This document shows positions 1-6,653 of a stretch of DNA of 7,935 nt, one piece after another (position 1 is the stretch's first letter; every line of letters begins with the position of its first letter). The DNA lies in NCBI GenBank assembly GCA_003251995.1, contig QKDT01000339.1, forward strand, positions 1 through 7,935, in the 5' to 3' direction. The notes under the pieces are model-generated. The model had not been told where the DNA came from. It saw nothing but the letters and a program-made list of their open reading frames with translations, and ran no database searches. Position numbers and translations under genes: made by a program. The stretch is from Desulfovibrio desulfuricans (lineage in GTDB: Bacteria; Desulfobacterota; Desulfovibrionia; Desulfovibrionales; Desulfovibrionaceae).

Positions 1-920
1 ATACACAGGCTGGCGGGGGTGGATCTGTTGATTCTGCTAACGGTTTTGCGGGTAAGGGTGCCGTTGGTGCTGCCAACGCCATCTTGCCGCCCAAGAGTAT
101 TTTGTGCATGGGCTGCCACGCAGCCACCCTCAGCGTGCAGGATACACCGGGGCAGATAGGCCTTGGCATCTTTGTGCTGGCCTTTGTGGGTCTTGGCCTG
201 TTCTGGTTATCATGCTCCAACCTGGGAGATGGCGCGCCGCAAAAGAATAGCTCCATGCATTCTGGCGAAAGCCATGGCTGCCCCACCCCCGAACACCACC
301 CCGCCACAAATAACCGCTGGCTAACCCTTTGCTGCGACGTATTTCTGCAAAGGCGGCTGCATAGTGAATCGCCCCTGCGCTGGGCCGTGCATGCGCTCAT
401 ATTCTTCCCCTTCCTGTTCCGCTTTGTCTGGGGTCTGCTGGCTCTGTTGGGTTCATTGCTGCACCCGGCAAGCGACTGGCCCTGGCTGCTGCTCGACAAA
501 AACTGGGGTTTGGGCGCGTTGCTCTTTGACCTCAGCGGCATTGCCCTGCTGCTTGGTCTGTTGATGGCCATTGTTCTGTGGCGGCGGGAAAAAAGCGCAG
601 CGGCAAACGCGCCACGCCATGATTGGCTGGCCCTGTATATGCTGTTGGGCATCACACTTTCTGGCTTTGTGCTGGAAGGGATGCGCATCGCGCTTACCGG
701 CATGCCGGAAGGCAGCGGCTATGCATTTGCTGGTCACGTGCTGGCATTGATCTTTGCCCCCATGGGTCAGGAGGCGCTGGCGCGCGTTTATGGCTGGGGC
801 TGGTATGTGCATGCCGTGCTGACCGCACTTACGGTGGCCTATATTCCCTTCAGCCAGTTACGGCACATGTTCACGGCACCGCTGTTTCTGCTTGTTCAAG
901 CCATCCGTGGCCGACATTAG
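1..920 (+). CDS. Membrane cytochrome c / cytochrome b (NarI/HdrE/DsrM-like) subunit, 5' end missing
   Basis: Partial gene. The frame is open from position 3 to the TAG at 918-920, with no in-frame ATG or GTG preceded by a ribosome site near the left edge; a TTG at 84 also lacks one, so the true start lies outside the window. The visible part begins with a Gly/Ala-rich stretch, then a haem c site CMGCH (105-119), then a hydrophobic anchor helix about 13 residues later. A polar loop with RR follows, then about four more hydrophobic segments (roughly 390-470, 510-585, 620-690, 800-900). Candidate haem b histidines include RWAVH before the second helix, and YVH and QLRH near the last. Charges fit a periplasmic haem c and a cytoplasmic C-terminus. 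The domain resembles nitrate reductase gamma/HdrE/DsrM cytochromes b, which link quinones to CCG-type iron-sulfur subunits. The HdrD-like protein encoded at 1496 is the obvious partner (inference). Upstream sequence may carry more haem sites. Confidence 0.72.
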   Translation, partial: TQAGGGGSVDSANGFAGKGAVGAANAILPPKSILCMGCHAATLSVQDTPGQIGLGIFVLAFVGLGLFWLSCSNLGDGAPQKNSSMHSGESHGCPTPEHHPATNNRWLTLCCDVFLQRRLHSESPLRWAVHALIFFPFLFRFVWGLLALLGSLLHPASDWPWLLLDKNWGLGALLFDLSGIALLLGLLMAIVLWRREKSAAANAPRHDWLALYMLLGITLSGFVLEGMRIALTGMPEGSGYAFAGHVLALIFAPMGQEALARVYGWGWYVHAVLTALTVAYIPFSQLRHMFTAPLFLLVQAIRGRH

Positions 921-1066
921 GTCATGGTACAGTTAGCGGCCCATTGTGGATTAACAACAAGGGATAATTAAGCATACACTTTGATTCAAGGCATTTTACC
1001 ATCCGCCGGGGAGCGGTTTAATCGTAAAATTGCCCATACCTCAACCAGTACATTAAGGAGATTGTC
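921..1066 (+). promoter_or_regulatory. Intergenic leader of the lipoyl carrier gene, with weak promoter candidate
   Basis: This 146-nt gap is A/T-richer than its surroundings. A weak sigma-70-like pair can be read as TTAACA (951-956) and TACACT (975-980) with an 18-nt spacer. An imperfect palindrome, TTGATTCAA flanked by C and G (979-991), lies directly downstream of the -10 candidate and could be an operator. A strong ribosome site TAAGGAG (1054-1060) lies 6 nt before the ATG at 1067. No clear terminator for the upstream gene is visible, so read-through from the cytochrome gene is possible. The promoter call is tentative; the ribosome site is clear. Confidence 0.25.
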
Positions 1067-1492
1067 ATGGAAATTGCCGGTTATAACATGCCCGAGGATC
1101 TGTACTACGACGAACACCACTTCTGGACCCGCGTTGACGGAGATGAACTCGTCATCGGCATGGACGATTTTGCCGAAAAACTGGCTGGGCAGATCGTGTT
1201 TGTACAGCTGCCTTTTGTGGGAAAGGCCGTCACCGCTGGTAAAAAATTTGCCAAGGTGGAATCTGGCAAGTGGCTTGGCACTGTCTACAGCCCCGCCGAT
1301 GGCGAAATCACCGCAGTCAATGAAGAGCTTGAGGCCAACCCCACCATCATCAATGGCGATTGCTACGGAAAAGGCTGGATGTACAGGATCAAACCCGCTG
1401 ACATGAGCCAGATCAACTCTCTCATACACGGCGGCAAGGACGTTATTGAAGCCTGGCTGCAAGAGGACATCAAGAAGTTCAAAAAGGATTAA
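1067..1492 (+). CDS. lbpA: GcvH-like lipoyl carrier protein, LbpA-type (141 aa)
   Basis: This small acidic carrier has the GcvH/biotinyl-lipoyl fold, and its lysine should carry lipoate on a swinging arm. The fold signature is visible: HHFWTRVDGDELVIG near residue 17, then GQIVFVQLP (41-49), a hairpin carrying the lysine in VESGKWLG (64-71, Lys68), SPADGEITAVNEEL (75-88), NPTIIN (91-96) and YGKGWMYRIKP (100-110). Glycine cleavage H proteins normally read ESVKAASD around the lysine; here it is ESGKWLG. A C-terminal tail after residue 120 ends in a Lys-rich helix. The start is set by TAAGGAG 6 nt upstream. No glycine cleavage subunits are nearby. The gene is followed within 3 nt by an HdrD-like gene and then by lipoate assembly genes. 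That context and the altered lysine motif favour the lipoate-binding proteins (LbpA) of sulfur metabolism over true GcvH. The fold is seen; the LbpA role is inference. Confidence 0.85.
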   Translation: MEIAGYNMPEDLYYDEHHFWTRVDGDELVIGMDDFAEKLAGQIVFVQLPFVGKAVTAGKKFAKVESGKWLGTVYSPADGEITAVNEELEANPTIINGDCYGKGWMYRIKPADMSQINSLIHGGKDVIEAWLQEDIKKFKKD

Positions 1493-1495
1493 ATC

Positions 1496-2773
1496 ATGCG
1501 TCACACAGCATTCAGCATACGGCAGCGCATGGCGCTTGATGCCTGCACCGAATGCGGGCAGTGCCTGAGCGTTTGCCCGGCGGTGGCGGCATCCGGCGAT
1601 GCGGATCTTTCGGCCCAGGTGCGCATGGGCAATCTCAAAACGTTGCTGCGCGACCGCAATTTCTTTTGGCGGGCCTTGGGCGAGGTACTGGGGCGCGATC
1701 CTGTTGCAACGCCAGAACGGCTCAAGGAATACGGCACGTCTGTATTTCGCTGTTCGCTTTGCGGCGACTGCGAGGAAGTATGCCCAGCGGGGCTGCCCCT
1801 CAAGGAGCTTTGGCTCTCCCTGCGCGAAGAACTTTCCCGCACGGGCGACGCCCCCGAAAAAATCCGCATGATTCGCACAAACCTTGAAACAAGCCACAAC
1901 GTCTTTGACGAGGACAACGACGAACGCGGCGATTGGGTTGATGACATGCGCAAGCCCCCGCAGGGGGGCGGAAAAAAGGCCAAGGCCGAGGTGGTCTATT
2001 TTACGGGCTGTGTGGGGGCGTACTTTCCTCTGGCCCAAAAAATCCCCATGGCGTTTGTGGAAATCATGGAAGCGGCAGGCGTGGACTTTACCATTATGGC
2101 TGGTGATGAATGGTGCTGCGGTTTCCCTCTTGTGGGCTCCGGTCAGAGCGCCGACCTGCCCGCCATCATCAAGCATAACGTGGAGGCAGTAAAAGCCCGC
2201 GGGGCGCGCAAGGTCGTGTTTACCTGCCCCTCCTGCTACCAGATATGGCGCGAATCTTACCCGCCGGAATTTGAGCTGGCCCACGCCTCCGAGATGGTCA
2301 TGCAGCTTGTGCTTGACGGCAGGCTGCCGCTTGGCGAGCTGCCCATGACCGTAACCTATCACGACCCCTGCGATCTGGGCCGCGGCGGGCGCGTTTTTGA
2401 CGAACCGCGTGCGGTTATGGCCCGCATCCCCGGTCTGAATGTGGTGGAAATGGAGCATAACCGCCGGCATTGCCTGTGCTGCGGCGGTGGCGGGAACCTG
2501 GAGATGATTGACCCCGATCTTGCGGCGGCAATGTCCAAACGCAAGGTGGAAGAGGCCATGCGCACAGGAGCGCAGGCCATTGTCACCAACTGCCAGCAGT
2601 GTGTGCGCACCATGACCACCTATGCCAAGCGCAACAAGGTAAACATTGAAGTTCTGGACATGAGCCAGCTTGTTGCCCGCTCCCTCGAAGCTCACATACG
2701 TGAAACCAAAAATGCAGCCGCAATGGCAGCCCAAGCGGCCCAAGGGGCTGCGACCACAGCACAACAAGGATAA
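1496..2773 (+). CDS. HdrD-like iron-sulfur protein with two CCG domains (425 aa)
   Basis: This is a fused HdrC-HdrB type protein, as in the HdrD subunit of membrane heterodisulfide reductase, and also related to GlpC/GlcF/LldE/DsrK/TmcB. Two ferredoxin-like 4Fe-4S motifs are complete: C17, C20, C23, C27 and C86, C89, C92, C96. Two CCG motifs are also complete: C172-x34-CC(207/208)-x35-C244-x2-C247, and C292-x35-CC(328/329)-x36-C366-x2-C369. In Hdr the CCG motifs hold noncubane 4Fe-4S clusters where disulfides are cleaved. The protein should be cytoplasmic and receive or give electrons through the membrane cytochrome encoded at 1-920. The C-terminus (about 406-425) is a low-complexity Ala/Gln tail. 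The ATG lies 3 nt after the carrier gene's stop, with AAAAAGGA (1481-1488) as ribosome site, so the two are co-translated. The physiological substrate is unknown; the neighbouring lipoyl carrier is the best candidate (inference). Confidence 0.85.
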   Translation: MRHTAFSIRQRMALDACTECGQCLSVCPAVAASGDADLSAQVRMGNLKTLLRDRNFFWRALGEVLGRDPVATPERLKEYGTSVFRCSLCGDCEEVCPAGLPLKELWLSLREELSRTGDAPEKIRMIRTNLETSHNVFDEDNDERGDWVDDMRKPPQGGGKKAKAEVVYFTGCVGAYFPLAQKIPMAFVEIMEAAGVDFTIMAGDEWCCGFPLVGSGQSADLPAIIKHNVEAVKARGARKVVFTCPSCYQIWRESYPPEFELAHASEMVMQLVLDGRLPLGELPMTVTYHDPCDLGRGGRVFDEPRAVMARIPGLNVVEMEHNRRHCLCCGGGGNLEMIDPDLAAAMSKRKVEEAMRTGAQAIVTNCQQCVRTMTTYAKRNKVNIEVLDMSQLVARSLEAHIRETKNAAAMAAQAAQGAATTAQQG

Positions 2774-2906
2774 TACGGCGCGCAGAAGCAGGGATGGCGT
2801 TGCCCCAGGGGCAGCACACGGCACATAACGCAGCACAACCAGGGTGGAGGCTTGGGCCGAAAGATCATGGTCCAACCGAGCTCATACACCCGATCAGGAG
2901 ACGCAT
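2774..2906 (+). other. 133-nt gap with small inverted repeats and the ligase ribosome site
   Basis: No gene is supported here. A near-perfect palindrome TGCCCC-A-GGGGCA lies at 2801-2813. A second inverted repeat pairs 2852-2858 (TTGGGCC) with 2869-2875 (GGTCCAA), a 7-bp stem with one G-U pair and a 10-nt loop. Neither is followed by a T-run, so they are not typical terminators. A strong AGGAG (2896-2900) sits 6 nt before the ATG at 2907. No convincing -35/-10 pair was found. The frame upstream of 2907 is open back to an ATG at 2844, but that one has no good ribosome site. Confidence 0.35.
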
Positions 2907-4502
2907 ATGCAGTGGCGATTGCTTGATTTGCCGCCGCTTACGGCGGCGGAGAACATGGCCCTTGACGAGGTGCTGCTTGAAATTCGCGGTAGTGGACGCT
3001 CTCAAGACACGCCCCGTTTTCTGCAATTCAAACCAGCTACGGTTCTGGTGGGCTTTCATCAGTCCATCCAGGAAGAAATCCGCCTTTCCTACTGCCGCCA
3101 GCAAGGTATCGACATCAACCGCCGCATCACGGGCGGTGGCGGCCTGCTGTTTGATGAAAACCAGATCGGCTGGGAACTCATCTGCGACAAATCCTTTTTT
3201 GGCGTGGGTATTCCAAACGCCAACCTGTTTCGCCGCTTGTGCGAGCCGACTGTCACCGCACTCCGCGGCATGGGCATTGACGCCACTTTTCGCCCCCGCA
3301 ACGATATTGAAGTGGCGGGACGCAAAATTTCCGGCACAGGCGGCACGGATTGCGACGCTGCCTTTCTGTTTCAGGGAACGCTGCTGGTAGATTTTGATGT
3401 GGAAACCATGCTCAAGTGCCTGCGTGTGCCTGTGGAAAAGCTGAAAGCAAAAGAAATTGATTCCGTTAAAAAACGGGTCACGTGTCTGGCATGGGAGCTA
3501 GGATATGTGCCAGCATCCGCAGATATCAAGGCATCCCTTGCCGAAGCGTTTGAACGGCATATGGGCATCAACCTTGTGCCTGGGGGCCTGACCGCAGAAG
3601 AAGAAGACCTGCTTGCTGAACGCCTGCCCTATTTTCAGTCGCAGGAATGGATAGACATGGTGCGCCCCACCTATGAAAAAACAGAGGTGGTTCAAGGTGC
3701 GCGCAAATCGCCCTTTGGCCTTGTGCGCGTGACAATGCAACTGAACATGCCACGCCGCGTACTCAAAAACGTGTTTATTACAGGCGACTTTTTGTCGTTC
3801 CCCGCACGCGCGCTTTTTGACCTTGAGGCAGCCCTGCGTGGGCAACCACTAAATACGGAACATCTGTGCGCCATAATCCATGATTTCTTTGACGAGGGGC
3901 ACATTGCCATTCCTGATATGGACGCGGAAGACATCTGCATCCCTTTGAGAATGGCTATGGAAAAGGCCGCCATAGCCCGGCACGGCATCCCCATTGAGCA
4001 TTGCAATCGCATTTTTACCACCAACGGCAGCTTTGATGAGGTTCTGGCGGCTGGGCCTCAGGCGCTCTTGCTGCCCTATTGCGCCAAGCTGAAGGACTGC
4101 GACCTTCGCTTTACCAAGGCCTGCCGCGCATGCGGGGAGTGCTCCGTGGGCGAAGCCTGGACTCTGGGGCATGAACGCAAACTGCGCACTGTCTGCATTA
4201 CAAATTTTGAACATTGGATGGAAGAACTTGGCAAGCTCAAGGGGCAGGGAATCTCCGCCTTTATTGGCTGCTGCTGCCAGCCCTTTTACGTCAAACATGC
4301 GGATGACTTTGACCGCATGGGGCTGCCAGGAATCCTTATAGATATTGAAAATACAACTTGTTACGAACTGGATCAGAGCGAAAAAGCCTATAAGGGAGAA
4401 TTTAGCAGTCAAACAAACCTGAACATGCCCTTGTTGCATTCCATATTGCGGGTGGCGCAGCATGCGCAAAATTCTGCCCAGGGGGTGGCCCCATGCGTGT
4501 GA
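2907..4502 (+). CDS. slpl(AB): Lipoate-protein ligase, sLpl(AB)-like, fused to C-terminal DUF116 domain (531 aa)
   Basis: The N-terminal half is an LplA-type ligase, which activates lipoate or octanoate with ATP and transfers it to a carrier lysine. Visible motifs are RRITGGGG (72-79), WELI (89-92), and NDIEVAGRKISGTGG (132-146) with Lys140 as the expected acyl-AMP-binding lysine, then FQGTLLVDFD (155-164). Residues about 175-330 look like the LplB/C-terminal accessory domain (SVKKRV 186-191; TMQLN followed by VLKNVFITGDF 276-295). From about 345 to 510 comes a cysteine-rich region of the DUF116 type: PYCAKLKDCDLRF (390-402), CRACGEC (406-412), C430, and CCC (455-457). This suggests a metal or Fe-S site. 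The protein is much longer than plain LplA (about 340 aa). The start at 2907 is preferred because AGGAG precedes it; the ATG at 2844 would add 21 unsupported residues. The 3' end overlaps the next gene by 10 nt. The expected substrate is the carrier encoded at 1067 (inference). Confidence 0.85.
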   Translation: MQWRLLDLPPLTAAENMALDEVLLEIRGSGRSQDTPRFLQFKPATVLVGFHQSIQEEIRLSYCRQQGIDINRRITGGGGLLFDENQIGWELICDKSFFGVGIPNANLFRRLCEPTVTALRGMGIDATFRPRNDIEVAGRKISGTGGTDCDAAFLFQGTLLVDFDVETMLKCLRVPVEKLKAKEIDSVKKRVTCLAWELGYVPASADIKASLAEAFERHMGINLVPGGLTAEEEDLLAERLPYFQSQEWIDMVRPTYEKTEVVQGARKSPFGLVRVTMQLNMPRRVLKNVFITGDFLSFPARALFDLEAALRGQPLNTEHLCAIIHDFFDEGHIAIPDMDAEDICIPLRMAMEKAAIARHGIPIEHCNRIFTTNGSFDEVLAAGPQALLLPYCAKLKDCDLRFTKACRACGECSVGEAWTLGHERKLRTVCITNFEHWMEELGKLKGQGISAFIGCCCQPFYVKHADDFDRMGLPGILIDIENTTCYELDQSEKAYKGEFSSQTNLNMPLLHSILRVAQHAQNSAQGVAPCV

Positions 4503-5563
4503 TCAACTGTGATGTTCTTGTTGTAGGCGCTGGCCCGGCTGGATCAAGTGCCGCGCGTGCGGCAGCCAAGGCAGGGGCTTCTGTTGTGGTTGCCGAGCGG
4601 CGACACATAGTAGGCAGACCCGTGCGCTGTGCGGAGTATATCCCGGCAAGGCTTGTGGGGCAGGCAGACGTTGGCGACCAGTATATCGTGCAGCGCATAA
4701 CAGGCATGCGCAGCTTTTTGCACGGGCGTCGCATTCAGGATATGGCAGCCCCCGGCTGCGTTATCGACAGAGAGATTTTCGATCAGGCTCTTGCCCGCGC
4801 AGCAGTGAGCTGTGGCGCAAGGATTTTACCCGGTCATGCCGCTGTGGGCCGCGAAGGCGGTGCGGACGGCAAAGTGCTGTTGTCCGCGCCAAACAACGCA
4901 ACCATCGGCGTTGCAGCAAGAGTCGTCATTGGCGCCGATGGCCCTGTTTCGCGCGTGGCGCGCTGGCTTGGCCTGCCACGTCCTCATTGCCTGCCCTCCA
5001 TACAGGTGCGCCTCCCCCTGCTGGAAAAGATGGAGCACACGCACATTTATTTTGATGAAAGCATCCGCGCTGGCTACGCCTGGGTGTTTCCCAAGGGCAA
5101 CGTGGCTAACGTGGGCCTCGGCATGTTACCCACGCGCGGCATGCCAGGTCTGCGCTGGGCATTGCGGCGTTTTGTGCGCGGTATGAGCGGCCTTGGCCTT
5201 GTGGCAGACAGGCCTCTGGGCCTTACCGGTGGATGGATACCCGCCGGTTCCCCCAGGTCATGCGTATACGGCAACACGGTTCTTGTTGGTGACGCTGCCG
5301 GGCACACCCACCCCATCACAGGCGCTGGCATTTTTCAGGCCGTGATGGGAGGCGAGATGGCAGGTCGCTGGGCGGCAAAAGCCGTACTTGAGGGCGATAT
5401 GAGCCTTCTGCGCAGGTATGAAGATGAATGGACTGACTTTTATGGAGACGCATTGTCCCATGCACATCAGCGCCGCCTTTTGTGGGAGGGCCATACAGGT
5501 AAGCTCGACAAGGCCATAAACAAATTCTGGATAGGATTCAGGGAATATTATGCAGCAAGCTGA
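4493..5563 (+). CDS. lipT: FAD-dependent oxidoreductase, LipT-like / geranylgeranyl reductase family (356 aa)
   Basis: This is a flavoprotein of the geranylgeranyl-reductase/PHBH-type superfamily. The N-terminal Rossmann fingerprint is VVGAGPAGSSAARAAAKAG (10-28) with the ribose-binding Glu at 35. The central GADGPVSRVARWLG (147-160) is the DG motif. VLVGDAAGHTHPITGAGI (263-280) is the FAD-binding GD motif. No membrane helix is evident. The length fits single-domain members. Translation is coupled on both sides: the ATG lies 10 nt inside the ligase gene behind GGGGGTGG (4481-4488), and the stop overlaps the next gene by 14 nt. By context it resembles LipT, the flavoprotein recurrently encoded with sLpl(AB), LipS1 and LipS2. 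Its exact reaction is unproven; supplying electrons to the radical SAM enzymes or handling thiol redox state is plausible. By sequence alone, a prenyl reductase cannot be excluded. Confidence 0.8.
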   Translation: MRVINCDVLVVGAGPAGSSAARAAAKAGASVVVAERRHIVGRPVRCAEYIPARLVGQADVGDQYIVQRITGMRSFLHGRRIQDMAAPGCVIDREIFDQALARAAVSCGARILPGHAAVGREGGADGKVLLSAPNNATIGVAARVVIGADGPVSRVARWLGLPRPHCLPSIQVRLPLLEKMEHTHIYFDESIRAGYAWVFPKGNVANVGLGMLPTRGMPGLRWALRRFVRGMSGLGLVADRPLGLTGGWIPAGSPRSCVYGNTVLVGDAAGHTHPITGAGIFQAVMGGEMAGRWAAKAVLEGDMSLLRRYEDEWTDFYGDALSHAHQRRLLWEGHTGKLDKAINKFWIGFREYYAAS

Positions 5564-6584
5564 AGCACACGTGGCGTATTCCCCAGGAACATATGGTGGT
5601 TACTGCTCGTCATGGGCAGCCGATATACCGCCGGAGCTTCGGTGGGATACGACTCGGCTTAATGAAGCACGGGAACTTTCGTGGCGAATCCACGGCAAAA
5701 AAATACGGTTTTATCTGCCCGGCATGTATGTGCGCGACGGCGTGCAAGGCCAATACCCCGCCCTTTCAGTCACTGGGGCCAACTGTCGGCAACAGTGCGC
5801 CCACTGTGGTGGAAAACTGCTGCTCAACATGCCTGACGTCAGCTCCCCGCAACGATTACTGCAAAAATGCCGCGAGCTGATGGCGCAAGGGGCGCAAGGG
5901 GTATTGCTTTCTGGCGGATGCAATGGGCGAGGCCAGGTGCCGTGGCAGGATTTTACCGACACCATCAGCGCTATCAAGCAGGAAACCGGCCTCTATATTT
6001 CTGTTCATTGCGGCATGGTGGACGATCGCTCGGCCCAGGCGCTGCACGAGGCGGGTGTAGATCAGGCGCTGCTTGACGTTATTGGCAGTGAAAAGACCTA
6101 TACCAGCGTTTATCACCTGCCCGATGGCCCCAAGCTGTTGCGTCAAAGCCTGGATGCGCTGGCAGCAGCAAAAATGCCCGTGGTTCCGCATATCGTGGCA
6201 GGGCTGCATTTTGGACGCTTTGCCGGTGAAAACCACGCCCTGGAGATTCTGGCCCAGAACCCGCCGGAACTGCTGGTTATTGTGGCCTATATGAACCTTG
6301 CAGGCACCGTTATGGAAAATGTGCCGCAACCAGACCCGCGTGGTGTATGCGGTTTGGTGATACGGGCGCGCGAACTCATGCCCCATTGCCAGATCAGCCT
6401 TGGCTGCGCCCGACCACGGCGGCATGCAAGCGCGCTTGAGGTGCTTTCGATACGGGCGGGCATCAACCGAATGGCGCTGCCTTCGCACGAAGCCGCCGCA
6501 TTGGCAGCCCGCATGAACCTGAAGGCAGAATTTCGCAAAACCTGCTGCTCGGTGCTGCTGGGTGAAGGAACAACGGGCTGGTAG
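5550..6584 (+). CDS. lipS1: Radical SAM protein, probable lipoyl synthase subunit LipS1 (344 aa)
   Basis: The radical SAM cluster motif is C79-x3-C83-x2-C86 in GANCRQQCAHCGGKLL. It follows an unusual N-terminal segment of about 75 residues (YCSSW near 18, then FYLPGMYVRDG 54-64). A TIM-barrel-like core follows: GVLLSGGCNGRG (117-128), SVHCGMVDD (151-159), DVIGS (176-180), and PHIVAGLHFG (213-222). C-terminal cysteines C286 (GCARPR) and C332/C333 (TCC), with C19, are candidates for a second Fe-S cluster. The family is often annotated as biotin synthase. LipS1 and LipS2 of Thermococcus kodakarensis together make the lipoyl cofactor on an octanoylated carrier, and their relatives accompany sLpl(AB) in sulfur oxidisers. 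AGGGAA (5540-5545) precedes the ATG, which lies inside the flavoprotein gene. The S1 versus S2 assignment rests on sequence feel and gene order and could be reversed. Confidence 0.75.
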   Translation: MQQAEAHVAYSPGTYGGYCSSWAADIPPELRWDTTRLNEARELSWRIHGKKIRFYLPGMYVRDGVQGQYPALSVTGANCRQQCAHCGGKLLLNMPDVSSPQRLLQKCRELMAQGAQGVLLSGGCNGRGQVPWQDFTDTISAIKQETGLYISVHCGMVDDRSAQALHEAGVDQALLDVIGSEKTYTSVYHLPDGPKLLRQSLDALAAAKMPVVPHIVAGLHFGRFAGENHALEILAQNPPELLVIVAYMNLAGTVMENVPQPDPRGVCGLVIRARELMPHCQISLGCARPRRHASALEVLSIRAGINRMALPSHEAAALAARMNLKAEFRKTCCSVLLGEGTTGW

Positions 6585-6653
6585 CCCTGCTGCCTCCCTC
6601 AAGATATTTGCCGCAACGCCTTTTGCTGCAACACATTATGCTGGAGATTATAT
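6585..6653 (+). promoter_or_regulatory. Short spacer with paired TTGCNGCAA repeats before the second radical SAM gene
   Basis: Two near-identical 9-mers, TTGCCGCAA (6608-6616) and TTGCTGCAA (6623-6631), lie 15 nt apart centre to centre. Each is itself a palindrome around its central base, and the two can also pair with each other as an 8-of-9 stem with a 6-nt loop. This may be an operator, an RNA processing hairpin, or chance. CTGGAG (6641-6646) is the ribosome site for the ATG at 6654. It is the only non-overlapping junction among the four lipoate assembly genes. Confidence 0.3.

Noticed and set aside
84..86. TTG at 84 as start of the membrane cytochrome gene
   Set aside because: No ribosome site precedes it, and the frame continues open to the left edge with a plausible Gly/Ala linker before the haem site.
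1067..1492. Ordinary glycine cleavage H protein
   Set aside because: No gcvT/gcvP nearby, atypical residues after the lipoyl lysine, and linkage to HdrD-like and sLpl/LipS genes.
986..2875. 629-codon open frame on the - strand across the carrier and HdrD-like genes
   Set aside because: It lies antisense to two genes with clear family motifs. Its translation shows no recognisable domain and has the composition of a GC-rich shadow frame.
2844..2906. Upstream ATG at 2844 as start of the lipoate ligase
   Set aside because: It lacks a proper ribosome site and would add 21 unmatched residues, whereas AGGAG lies 6 nt before the ATG at 2907 and MQWRLLDLPP fits the usual LplA N-terminus.
3849..4469. 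206-codon - strand open frame inside the ligase gene, and similar - strand frames at 5856-6602 and 7383-7811
   Set aside because: All are fully antisense to well-supported genes, with no motif of their own; shadow frames.
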